A stretch of 64,000 bases of DNA from Perkinsus olseni (taxonomy: Eukaryota; Perkinsozoa; Perkinsida; Perkinsidae): the NCBI GenBank assembly GCA_013115135.1, contig JABANP010000064.1, positions 62,001 through 126,000 of the forward strand. The letters run 5' to 3'. The notes under the pieces are model-generated. The model was not told where the DNA came from. It worked only from the letters and a program-made list of their open reading frames with translations, and did not search any database. Shown one piece after another: positions 1-11,618 of the stretch. The position numbers and the translations under genes were made by a program. Numbering within the stretch: position 1 is the first letter of the stretch; each line of letters begins with the position of its first letter.

Positions 1-1089
1 TAGCTGCACGGCCTTCTCGGCTCAACCAACCACAAACCCCCCACTGACCATCAACGCAACATGAACCAGTGTAACAAACTATGCTGTGAAAAGCCAGCTC
101 AGAGCTCCTCATCCGTCTCCTCGCTACTTCGTCGCTTGCGTCCTTCCGCTCGAGATGCAGAGCGATGTACTCAACCAACTCGTCGGTCTTCCAGTCGAAA
201 ACCCTGGGGAGAGAGATGATCCAAAATTACCAATCAAAATTAGCCATTAGCAAGCGACGAACTTTGCGATCAATGGACACCGAACTACGCGAGAAAGTGC
301 ATCATCTCATCTGAATTCGGAGGGAAGCTCGAAACGATGTCACCCACTCTAGATAATCTGTCTCAGCCTCTTCCTCCTCTTTCCCAGCATCATCCACCTT
401 GGTGAGCGCCAAAACCGTCTGTACGAGATGACGGATCTGTCACATGAGAAAAAACTCATGCGAAAGAGTCTCTCCCGAAATCACTGACAGGTGGAGCTAG
501 AGGTGTCAGAAAATGAACTCACCGAAACAGTAATGTCATAGCCACGTTTCTTCAACTCGGGCACCTTCCGATTGACGAAGTCGCTCAGATCTTGCCGAGC
601 TTCGAGAGCCATCCGGGAGGTCAACCAATTCCTACGCATAAAAAAACGTGCTCCGCTCCGCTGCTGAAGGTGATTAATTCTCACCGCTTTCCTTATAAAT
701 AGCATTCCGACCAGGAGGCGTCCACCAAATTACAGCACTGGCGGCATTCCTTCTCGATACCCTCAGCCTCTTTCTGAGGCTCTAGGCTCCTTCCTAAAGA
801 CAGACTACTGCATGCGACCTTGTTTGCAGCAAGTCTGCACAGTTCGATCGGTTACGACCAGCTACTAGCACCCGGAAGGACACCAGTTCGACCCAACCTT
901 CTCGGAATAAATTAGCAGAGACCATCCCAAGCATACCGAATGCACCCCTCTTTCCCTCTTACTCAGTCGCACGCACGTATCACACTTCAAAACAGCCGGG
1001 TCAAAGCCCAGCTCCGTACAGTTCACCTCTCCTCCCTCGGCAGCGTAACAAGTGGCCAGAGCTATCAACGTGAGGAGGTTCACTCTCAT
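1..1089 (-). CDS. Sep15/SelM-family ER redox protein (3' end open at window edge)
   Basis: The first exon (ATG at 1089) encodes a signal peptide, MRVNLLTLIALATCYAAEGG, then a Cys-rich start containing CTELGFDPAVLKCDTC. This matches the N-terminus of selenoprotein F (Sep15), an ER protein that binds the glycoprotein folding sensor UGGT. Later exons read ECRQCC (about 770-740), FVNRKVPELKKRGYDITVS (about 580-525), IRHLVQTVLALTKVDD (about 425-375) and VFDWKTDELVEYIALHLER (about 205-140), in the order expected for the Sep15 thioredoxin-like domain. The segment that should hold the CxU or CxC redox motif reads ALEARQDLSDFV, with no Cys or Sec. Reading stays open to position 1, so the stop or another intron is outside the window or unresolved. 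Exon joins are by eye; one junction near 340-230 could not be phased. The family call rests on pattern recall, not on a search. Confidence 0.6.
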
Positions 1090-1720
1090 GAACCGGGTTG
1101 GGGAAACAACGAAAAACTCGAACGAAGACGACTCTCCAACACGCGATAGCGCAGAAGGGACTGTCCCTCCCTAACCTCAACTTATTACCAACCTGCGCCC
1201 GACCTAAAGACTCACCCCACTCCTAGCGTTGTGACCGTCTTCCTTCATTAGAACACGGCCACTCTATGATTGGAAGCAAATCATAGACGAGCGTATTTCT
1301 CCGTGAAGGATTTGCACGATGAAACGCTCATTACTGGCGCACCACCACGAACACCAATCCCGCAAATAAAAATATTAAGTCACCGCGACTAACCAGGCTG
1401 AAGGCTATGACCGCGCGCCACGAAATCAAACCCCATCTCTATTTAGTAACACCACACAGCATCACTCTCCTTGCGGCATAGACTAACGTTGACAGCTGTT
1501 TATGGTTTGCTACACCATCTTCCGGAACTTCATCACAACAGCTACGACGGTGACCGTATTTTACTGACACCTCTAGCTCTGTTCGGCTCCCTTCTCAGCG
1601 ACGAAAGAGCCGCAGAATTGTCGCTCTTGTTTGTTGTTATTATTAATGGTATTTAACATACTAGTTAACATGCCGCTGGGCACATCATATAACAGTAGAA
1701 AAGAAGAAAGCAGCAGTAGT
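1090..1720. other. Intergenic gap
   Basis: No supportable gene was found between the start of the Sep15-like gene and the end of the glutamate-cysteine ligase gene. It contains a 15-bp copy of the dispersed motif CTGACACCTCTAGCT at 1564-1578. Confidence 0.5.
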
Positions 1721-4700
1721 CTAAAAGTCGAACATCTCGGGAGCGATCTTTTTAAGGTCGCTGTATGATTCGGCCTCGCCCAACTGAATGACGAGGTCCA
1801 TGATTTCTCGCGCAGCAGCAGGCGTTATGACAGAGTCTCGATGATAATTCGGAGATCTCATCAGCCGTTCACGCAGCCACTGGGCACCAGTGACCACCTG
1901 ACCGCCAAACACAAGACGTTTTTGCAAAAAGCACACAAGACCCGGGCGATAACACTCACCTTGCCTCTTATACGTGCCTCGATAAAGTTGATGAGTTCAG
2001 CGTCTAGAGAGGTCTCCGCCGCATCACCCATTCCCTTCTGAAGTTCACTTCGGCACACGTCTAGCAACCCTCCAGGGGAACACCTATGAACACACCAATC
2101 TGATACAATCCGAGCCTCTCCCATGGTAGTGGAGAGGAAGACTTTCAAGTGAGAACCGTCAAAACAGACATAGACTATTCATTGGCACAGTTAGACGTGT
2201 TTGAGGCGAAAACTCTTCCAAGGAGAACAAATGGCATAACATGCCAGTAGCAATACCAGTCGTTAACCAACTCACTGGGGAGAGACTCTCGCCAAGAGAG
2301 AAAAGTTAGATACACCAACTCACCATATATCAACCATTGACGTCTCAATGATACTGCCCTCATGATTCCACCAAAACTTGCCACATCGGAGTGCGTCACG
2401 CTGCTGTGATCGCAGCATGTTCTCCCGCGTAGCTTGGAGATAGGGATCAAACCAGACACCTGAGGGAAGTTAGACATCAGACAAATGGCAAGTATCCCCA
2501 CATAAGAGAACTCTTGATAATGAAAATTAATGAAGAACACTCCCTCAAAAGCTCAACATTTTTCAACCAGTATGGCACATATGATACTATAGAATTGCAG
2601 CAGAAGTGAGCTGGAGTTAGACACTTATGGGTTGACCCAGCACTCCACAACTCGCACTCTACCGGTGCCATAATGAAAAACGATGAACAAGATATGCCAA
2701 CTACCGAACATACCATAACACGATACCCCAAGTAATTTATTACCTGTCCACCAGCACTGCCATCGGGCCCCTCCGCCCGTCTAACGATCGCTCTGGCCAA
2801 CAACGTAGCCACAGTAACAATAGCGGCATTCTCGTAATCAGTCATTTGGACATCGGGTGTACGGAGCTCGACCCTCCACTGGATCTCATCTTGCATAGCC
2901 GGCGGGGGCTTGATGCGCACCTAAGACAGAAAAAAAGATATCCAGGCCAACGATCAAGGCGCGGTGGAAGTATTACTATAGTCCAGTGGGTCGAGTGCAT
3001 CCCTTCGAAGTGCTCGATAGAATGGTCGTTGTCAAGATGGATACGCTCCTTGAATATGATCATAGGGTCTCTGAACAAGACAACGACCATGACATTCTGT
3101 CACCACTTTTGTACTGTGAATACTAGAATGGGCATAACATCAGTCGCTCACCATATAGCAACCCGATGCACGGAGACGAGAACTACACTACTTCTCTATC
3201 GTCAGAAATTGTGCAACGAACTTATCGTTCTCGCTCACTACAATAATAGGTCTCTGCTTCGAACAAAATTTCTGACAATTGGCGACACAGGCCGAACGCC
3301 ATCACCCCTTACGATGTGAGACGCCGGACAAGCTCAGTAACCACTATCACAGAGCAGCCCTCGAGTATAACAGCAGAAGATAGCAGCCCGACTTACCGGT
3401 AGAATATATATGCAAAGTAGTCAGCGAAGACCTCGTCCATCCCAGCGTCCATCAATCGTTGCTTCTGGTCCTCTCTGTGTTCTACCACCAAATCCGACAT
3501 GGATTCAGGCGCGCTAGTGCTGATGTACCTGCGGGAGATCACAGCTTCGCTCCGCTGTAGAGAAGAAATAATACTCTGCTGGCGCTACTGGGAAACCACT
3601 AGCAACAAATCAGCCAATCACGACTTTACAGCGCAGAACGTTTTCTGACACTTCTAGCTATCCAACGGGAGCCACCCAGAGGTCGAGAAACAGGCACAAC
3701 ACGGAAGCCCCTTCCATCATGGAGACAGAAAGATATCCCCCAAAAACTCCTACCGGTGGATGGTTTCGGGCATCCTTCCCTGCTGTTTGAACTCAGGGTT
3801 CTTCGGGTCCGCTTCCTCCACCGTCCTGTCATCAACGCACTGTGATAGCAGCTCATACCGAGCATCAACGTCGGTCACCATACCTACGATAGATACTATA
3901 GCTCCTGATTCTGCTGCTGTTGGAAGGGCTACTATTACCTCTCTGGAAGGGAGCTGCTGCACTCAAAGCCAGAAACAACGGCGCTAGGACGCACATTTGG
4001 TCGTGAAGAACGCGGGCAGCCGGCAACGAGGGAGCTTCAAAGGTACACTGAGACAGACATTATGTCATCAAGGATGCGATTCAGTGCCATACCGAGTGGG
4101 TGTGAGGTTGGACAGACTAGTAGTATGATCCTTCTGATATGAAGATTGACGAGGTGGATTTAGGCCCGGAACTGAGGAGTCATCGAAATTCAATGACTAG
4201 ATTGTCTTGAAAGTTCTGGTGGCGCGGCGAACTTCCTAAACACCCCTACCACAGGTGCTCGACTAAACTACTCAGGCCGGAATGATTCACACTGTATGTC
4301 GGGAGATACGCTCAAAAGACATAAGCCCGATGGAGTGGTAACCCTACTGCCCTCACTCACCTGCAGACAGCACTGACCGAAGCCAAAAACAGTTGCGTCC
4401 AGGTAGACCCTGTCCTTGAGGGGATCCCGAGACTGATCAAGCCCAGTCTTTTCAATTGCCACGGCGTCTTGGCTGGGTCAAAATCGACGCTGCCGGTGGA
4501 AACGGTGTTGATGTCCTTATATAGTGGAGCGGCAATAGCGACCTAAACGATCACAATCTACAGCAACACAGAAGTCGTTAATGGTGGTAATGAAGATCAA
4601 ATTACCCCAATCATGCTACATCGTTAATAGCACCGAATAAAATAAATACGACCCAGTAAGATGCGTCCGAAGTTGGCAGTTCAAACTCGCGAATATTCCA

Positions 4701-6013
4701 CGTTATGTAAAGCCCAACAGACCAACACTCATGGCTGCTATCTATGATAAGTCAGTGAACAAATACAGGGCGATCCAGGGAGGAATAAATGCCGTTAGTA
4801 CCTTGGCACCCTTCCGAGCTCTGACGGACTTGGTCAAAGTCTGGAATCGAACATGAGGTGTGATGACATCATCAGGAACAAGAATGCTCTCAGCCGTAGG
4901 TCCCTTGAGATGATCGTCACGATGGGTGTACTCCGCCCCCAGAGTAGGGAAGGCCGGAATGCTCATAACGTGGACGTCCTCAGGCAACGCCGCTTCAGCG
5001 GTACGCCGTCGCTTGATCAGACTGGACAAAACTTGCTTGGCAATATCGTTCTCCGTCAGGAGAAGAGGTGGAACTTTCACACCCTCTATCATGTAAGAGG
5101 CATACCTGAAGGAACACAGCGGCAAGGTAATTTTTTGAATACCACAAATCCCGTTCATCTTATGGAAGCTGCACATCAAAAATTCGAACTCGACCTTTTG
5201 AATTCACACCCACGATATGAAAGGCACATGTCACGATTCAGGCCGTCGACAAAAGAATGTTCGAATGAGACCAATAGAAGCGTTTCCAAGTTTGAAATCC
5301 CATCCCTAACATGTTGTCAACCCCGACGAGCAACCCTCGCTTACTCCGGGCTTCCACGTGTCAGAGTCTACCTCGTGCAACTTGTCGAGCACTTTGTTAG
5401 CATAGTAGTACGGCTTCGGGGGAGTCACACCATCAGAGGGCATTGATGTCAACATGTACTCCATCTGATGGAAAAGGAACAAATACGCAAATTCCACCCA
5501 AACCGAATCATATCCTCAGAGTACATCACAGAGGAGAGATATACCGAACAAGTCGAGTAACGCCTCACCTACGCAGACGATTACAATCCGATAAAATCAT
5601 TCAAAACATCCACGACGAAATCAATTGGTCGACCATTCGAGTTAAGTCACGACACGCATTAACCGGTAACCACTCAGGACAATATAGACACATTTCACAG
5701 ACCTATCGGTCGAAAGGGTATCCAAAGGTTGAAGCTTGCATTCCACAGAAGAGGTATCGAAGACTCTGACACCGGCAAGGTACCTCATCTCCCCAATGGA
5801 AGCTCCTCCACCGGCTTCTTCCAATCCTTTGCCCGCTTCCAGTCGTTTATAAGTTGCTCGATGGCATCCGTCTTAATGGACTGAAAGAGTGGACAGACAG
5901 TGAAATATTTCACGCGCCACAAAATATTATCTGTTCAGCTTCGCTCCGCTCACCTCATGGTATTTTTTTGCCTCCTGAAATTGAATAGGAGTATGAACGT
6001 CCAGAAATCCCAT
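1721..6013 (-). CDS. GCLC: Glutamate-cysteine ligase catalytic subunit, multi-exon
   Basis: This enzyme joins glutamate and cysteine with ATP, the first and rate-limiting step of glutathione synthesis in the cytosol. Exon 1 (ATG at 6013) reads MGFLDVHTPIQFQEAKKYHE, the typical start of the eukaryotic GshA type. Later exons give WGDE then MEYMLTSMPSDG (about 5480), YMIEGVKVPP (about 5095), the SIPAFPTLGAEYT region (about 4950), DATVFGFGQCCLQV (about 4370), CVDDRT (about 3835), the segment MDEVFADYFAYIFYR (about 3450-3400), FRDPMIIFKERIHLDN (about 3070), WRVELRTPDVQMTDYENAA (about 2880-2825) and the C-terminus RSPNYHRDSVIT ending in FDF. All are in family order and spacing. Exon 2 changes frame between SIKTDAIEQLINDW and WGDE, needing one base skipped near 5790-5830. 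Motifs elsewhere are intact, so an assembly indel is likely. The gene stops 145 bp upstream of its tandem neighbour's end. Confidence 0.93.
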
Positions 6014-6157
6014 TTTGAGGTGATAAATCAGTGAGACGGAACAAAGCGACAAAAAAGGAAAATAACTGCGACCAAAAATGGCATTCCTGTCACGCTTCGC
6101 TCCGCCCAAACCGTCCAACACTACGCCACGGTGATGACAACTTAAATCACATATGAT

Positions 6158-8164
6158 TCACTCATGCCCGTCCACCGCCACACCCTCAGCCGGAGATGGA
6201 TCTTCGACGCTGGGCGACTCAAAGACGACTTCAGCGGTACCATGGGCATCCGCATCAACCTGATACGACAACAACAAAACCTCATAGACAACGAAAGGAC
6301 CGAATAGTAGAGAATCAAGTGGGCAGTCGGCAAGCCGAAGAAAACCCATGAGAAGGAGGGCTGCCAGTCAGAACGTGATAGTAGCAAACACTCGACTTCA
6401 GAATGAAGGGAGATCTTCGGAAGCACGAGAGACACCATCGAAGACTGATCTGGTAAACAGCAACTTTTTGCGGGAAAATACGAACGAGATGTAAACAAGC
6501 GCAATATTGCCTCGTCAGTCAACCGAGTCTCAGCTGTTGTCTCCTTTCCTTCATCTCGCTGTGCAATGCCACCCCCTTGCGAGGTACTCCCCTCGAAGTA
6601 CATCTGAAAAACCACTGGCAGCATGAATCCGATAAATAAGACAAGAACCGACAGAAACGGTAAGGAGACAGCAGTGTTTGTGACACTTCCCTCCCGCCCT
6701 GGAAACGGGTGACAACCTACTTGTCAAGCACACAAGATCTACCAGCGGCCAGCATTAACCTTGGATATGCGTTTAAATTCCAAACCGAAGCCAAACGAGA
6801 TACACACGATCATAATGCATGGCACAACAACTGGCCGCAATAATTCCTGGTGAGTGTGCTCACCACAACAGCGCCAACTAGGTCCAACACGAAGACAGAT
6901 AATGACAATTTCACTTCAGTAATTCGTGAAAAACTAGTTCGATCTCGACACTCACAAAACCGCGTTAGAAGATAACAGAGAGGAGCCACCAGGTATGCAC
7001 TACTCTATAGCCCGGACTCTTCTTCAATGACGGGTCCATCATCTCGAAGGCTTTGGCAATGGTGCAGATCTGAGCGAAGTCCCTTGGATACGGGACGGCT
7101 AGAATATCTTGTACTCCACCAAAGGCAGCGGTAGAGAGGAAAGATACCTGAATGGAAGGGAACTTGTATGGCAGACTGTGCAAATTGAGGCTACACGTGA
7201 ACTGTCGGAATATCAGAAGAATCTAATTACATACCTTGACAGCGATGGATGACAAGGTATCCACATGCTTTTGTAAAGGCCCAGGGTCGACCTAAGATAC
7301 GCAACAGTGAATTCCACAGCTAGAGTTCACGTTGACATGAGACAACCTCGCAATTCCTACGCGAATTGATTGAAAAATAGGAAAACTATCAAATACTACA
7401 ATCCTGGGCAGTCACCCCTAAGGAGAGCCTACAGTGGTATCTTCCTCTTCGGACGAGCTAAACATCACGACCTCAAGGTGGATAGCACAAGATTCTTCTA
7501 TGACTTTGATCGAGTACTTCCACTTGCAACCTGACAAAATAAAAGATACCATCGTAAGTGACAACAAAAAATCTTCTCACCATCCTCGTTACTCAGCGAC
7601 AAGACCATATCCTCTTCCGACACCTCCACCGCTAAACTCGGTCGGGCTTCACTGGTAGACTCGGACGCGCTCGCACGACCGATGGCGTGAACCAGTCCGT
7701 CTGCAGGAGCAAACTCGGACATCCATCGGACGGAGATCCGGGAGGCAACACCGTTATATTTCCAGATCACCGAATAGCGTCCCTTCGGAAAGTCGAAGAA
7801 AACCTTCCATTTCGAAGAGGAACATCGCCATCTTCATGAGAGGAGGGGAATAGTTGCCGCATAATCTCCCCTCATCAGAGACCCCCCAACACTCGCCAAA
7901 TGGCATCGCCGACGTTCGAACAAAAGTGAACACACGTCTCTAAACCTACCATGCTCTTCCGCTTTTTTAACGGTATACTCACTGAAGATATCCCTATCGT
8001 AGTACCTGAGCAAATATCATTTTCTGTGCGCGTTGTTACAGGGCAGCCTACCTGGGAGCTGCTACAAAGCCTTTGACAACAGCCCAGAGCAGCTCAGGCG
8101 GACATATCTTAGGTTGACTCTCGACTTCCACAGAATAGTCTGGCACGGCAGGAGAATCATCCAT
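6158..8164 (-). CDS. Unrecognised multi-exon protein with a C-terminal membrane segment
   Basis: I do not recognise the family. The start ATG at 8164 opens MDDSPAVPDYSVEVESQPKI and the first exon closes at a clear donor near 8050. Further exons encode YYDRDIFSEYTVKKAEEHG (about 8005-7950), FFDFPKGRYSVIWKYNG (about 7800-7745), WKYSIKVIEESCAIHLEVV (about 7530-7470), VDPGPLQKHVDTLSSIAVK (about 7290-7235) and TAAFGGVQDILAVPYPRDF (about 7130-7070). A hydrophobic stretch, LRPVVVPCIMIVCISFGF (about 6845-6790), looks like a transmembrane helix. The tail is acidic and ends in DGHE before TGA. One exon near 7880-7790 could be read in two frames, so the middle is uncertain. It starts 97 bp after the end of the LRR gene and ends 145 bp before the ligase start, all on one strand. 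Confidence 0.55.
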
Positions 8165-8261
8165 TTTGTCAACTAGAGTACAGAAAATATCGAAAAGATT
8201 CCTTCCACGAACACAAAGCAGAAAAGTGGGGACAAGTAACACAACGATTGGGTGATGATGA

Positions 8262-10260
8262 TTATGACATGCCTTGCTGTTCTCGCAATAACTGCATTTC
8301 CTCCTTCATCAACTCCGCCCGATGTAGATGACCAGCGTACCTGCAATGATGACCCTCATCTGAGGGTATCTTAGGTCGACCAATGAAGACGAAACATAGA
8401 GGATAGATACCCGGAAACAGTTGGGAGATCTCACAATTTCGTACGAAAATTGCGCAAAACATCAAATAATCTACAAACTCGTTGCACGCGTCGAATTGCC
8501 ATGGTTGACCTGAGGTGCTCGTCACGCTTCCTCCAGCGAGCAACATACTCTAACTTGATCTCAACAACGGCTCTCTCAACGACCATCCGGATAGCACTAC
8601 CATCCCTGAGCAATCGCCGCTTCCTCTTCCGTTACAGCGCTATGATCGAGCGCCTTCAACCGATATCCCGATTCTGAAAGGAAAGGCAGCATAAAGAATC
8701 GATCACGCTCGCCTCCCTGTTCTAACCTCCTTCTGACCGCGTCAGTGCTCCAACCAAGTACAGCCGATACACCTTCCCTTGAGATTCGACAGGATTACCA
8801 TTGGCCGTGAGGGACCGCAGCTTAGGCAACTTGCGGAGCTTGACAAAAGTTGACAACCTGATGGAAAGATACTTCTAACAAGATCAGCAATGGTAGTGCA
8901 GATGGCAGTAGTACTGGTATGAGTACTGCGAGTTCACTATCGAAATGAAGCTGAAGCAACAGGCGAGAATACTCATCTTCCTTATCGTACGAAACGAACG
9001 AAGAGTGCAGGAAACGACATCAAAGAGAGCAAGCACTATCACTGTCCCCAACACCATGAAACCCTCTCACTTCTCGATACAATTGCCATGCAGATAGAGT
9101 GCCTGTAAATTAGGATACTCCAGAATATCCGCATCGACTCTGGTAAGACAATTAAAGGACAAGTCCAATATCTGTAATCTGAGGAAAGATCGCACTTCAC
9201 AGGAAACACGCTCCCGCGAATACCTCTCCGTATGCTTCACCATCACGGACGTGAGAGACTCCGAAAAGCCAGCCAAAGATTCGATGCTGTTACTATTCAA
9301 CTTGAGGTACACCGTCATCGGCCTCGTTAAAATAACAGGCGTATCACATACAACGACAGGAGGAGGCTCCTCGACCTCGGGTTCGATCCCCGGCAGCGGC
9401 ACTTCGCCCTCCTCGAGCGGTGCATCTGAACAGCAACCGATGTTTTGACGAAGCTCAAGGAAACTGCCGAGAACAGAATCAGAAAACTTGCAAACTGAAA
9501 AGCTATAAACAACACTGTTGTATCCACGTAGATGATTCGACTAAAAATTTTCCCCTACTGAAGCCGAAACAACATACCAATTTGGTACTATTTTGGTGTC
9601 GAGAATACCGTATTTTCTCTTGGCAAGCCCCAAATCACGAAGATCGACGTTCTAAAAAATACACTATCCAATAGCAAGGCGTGGAATATCTTGAATTTTC
9701 GCGCACATTGCTTAACTAACGAACTGTGACGGTGATCCGCTAACGACAAAGATACCGGCAGGTTCACCTACAACCCGCCACAATACAAGATATGATATCA
9801 CCGAGCAAAACTGTTTATGATACAACATACAGTGGCTAGCTTCGTGGCGTCCACAATAGCGATCCTACCTTCCTTATTTTCACCATCACCATCACTATTC
9901 CCTTCCTCTTCCTCCGGCACCAATACTTGCAGCGCTGGCGGTCCCGACTGCCCAGCGGTTTGATCCGCCTCCGTGCTGCTCTCCTCAGGTTTTTCTTCGA
10001 CCACTATGGGTATCCTCTTACCACCTCTCAGGAACTTCACGTATCATATCTAACGCACGTAACATCAACCTCCTAAGATACTCTCAAGCAAACTAACCTT
10101 CACAACAAGTCAGTTCCTTGAACGAGAAGTCCAACGGCTCTCCAGTGACCTCCAGATAACCCACGATATTAGTATACGTTATAGTAGGCGAAGGAACGAC
10201 ACTTAACGCATCTTTCTTCTTTGAATCCTCCTTCGACTTTTCATGCGAGGCTGTGGCCAT
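8262..10260 (-). CDS. Leucine-rich repeat protein, LRRC51-like
   Basis: The start ATG at 10260 opens MATASHEKSKEDSKKKD, followed by GEPLDFSFKEL, which resembles the conserved start of LRRC51 (PLDYSF). The central exon (about 9400-9070) carries leucine-rich repeats: YLKLNSNSIESL, then LQILDLSFNCLTRVDADI and LQALYLHGNCIEK. Exons around 8870-8760 appear to continue with a further repeat. The C-terminal part (about 8610-8262) is rich in Arg, Lys and Glu, ends LREQQGMS, and probably forms a helix. LRRC51 is a small LRR protein of ciliated and flagellated eukaryotes with a poorly defined role, which would suit a zoospore-forming organism. An acidic low-complexity segment (about 9980-9860, EEEEGNSDGDGENKEG) may be coding or a mispredicted exon. 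The family assignment is by motif order. Confidence 0.6.
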
Positions 10261-11618
10261 GTTGAGAAAACACCTAAAACAGCAGAAAAAAGATGGGATA
10301 ATCGGAGAAAAGATGAGAAAGAGCGAACCTACTGCACAAAGGGAAAGACTTTCCTAACTCTCTTGGAGTTCATTGTAGAACATCGACTATCAGCGCCACT
10401 CAATGAACCATCTCCGAAATTCAGAATCGATTTTGAACCGCATCTTATGTGCGAAAAACGACTTGAGGTCTTCAGCCACTTAATTGAACGGGGGAGATCA
10501 CTGTAACTTCCATACAAAGAGAATTAAGATACGAACATCCCTCCAAAACACAAGCGAAGATGATGAGAATTGAAACGATGAAACAACCTGTACGCCGACC
10601 AGCCAGAAGTAAAACGACCTACAGTAAGGTCGAACCACGGCATCAACAACAAAGCCAGACGATGCTCGCACATCTGCGACTCAGTAACGACTTCTACTTC
10701 TACTTTTCTCTTACTTATAGTCAATCCGAAACAGCAGGTCGAACAGAGTGAACGAAAGACAATATTGAATTAACACAGAGTCCGAAGTGCCGCAGTCGAC
10801 GTCACCAAAGCTCTTGTTGTTGATGAGGACGACGGAGTTAGCTGACGCTAGTTTCTGACACCTCTAGCTGCTGTTCCAACAACAACGACAGAGCTGTCCA
10901 CTTATCATCGATGAGAGTACTAGATAATGCTCCAATAAAAACAACAAGTGATACAATGCACACAACTTGAGTGGTGATGACGGTGATGGCGAAGAACAGA
11001 TCTTAATACCCTACCCTTGCTTTCACATAGTAATTGCTACTACTGCCGCTATCAGCAGCAATAGTAGAAACAGCAGTAGCAGCTCAGATATATCGATGCA
11101 GATACACCAGGCCAGCAATGGTGACTACCAAAACAGCGATGCAAACAACAGCAACAACAACAATCACAACAAAACCATCTGGTCCCGGGTTCTACACCCA
11201 GCTAGGACCTTTTTCCGTACATTTCCATCGAAACAGAAACATACCTTAAATCAATGGTTACACTTGGACTTCAACAACACTAACAACTACTCGCTGCAGC
11301 AACAGAGTCTTCATTACGGCTACTGATGATAATAATAGCAGGAGCCTAGACAAACACGAGGGCCTCTAATTTAATATATATGTAAATAGAAAAGCAGGGG
11401 ACAGAGAACACAACGATGCCCGACCGATGATGATGATGATGATGATGCTTCATGCCGTCCAATAACCAGTCAACTTATACAGCTATCAAAACTACTAACT
11501 TCAGCTACTATTACTACTATCACCGTCATCTCGAGTGAAGAAACGTTCAGAAAAAAAAGGACAGCAAAGACGATCATGATGCTGCATCACCCTTAGAAAA
11601 ATTATCCACCACCCAACC
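10261..11618. other. Gap upstream of the LRR gene and downstream of the PUF gene
   Basis: No convincing gene was found. The stretch is rich in AAC, AGC and ACT triplets (about 11030-11330), which yields a long open frame of Ser, Asn and Gln on the plus strand. I read it as low-complexity 3' untranslated sequence of the PUF transcript. It also holds a copy of the dispersed 17-mer at 10853-10869. Confidence 0.5.
11426..11447. repeat. (GAT)7 microsatellite
   Basis: Seven perfect GAT triplets lie about 170 bp downstream of the PUF stop codon, probably in its 3' untranslated region. Confidence 0.9.

Noticed and set aside
10967..11326. Plus-strand open frame of 119 codons rich in Ser, Asn and Gln
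   Set aside because: It is produced by AAC/AGC/ACT triplet repeats downstream of the PUF stop on the opposite strand, with no domain or codon evidence. Most likely 3' untranslated sequence.
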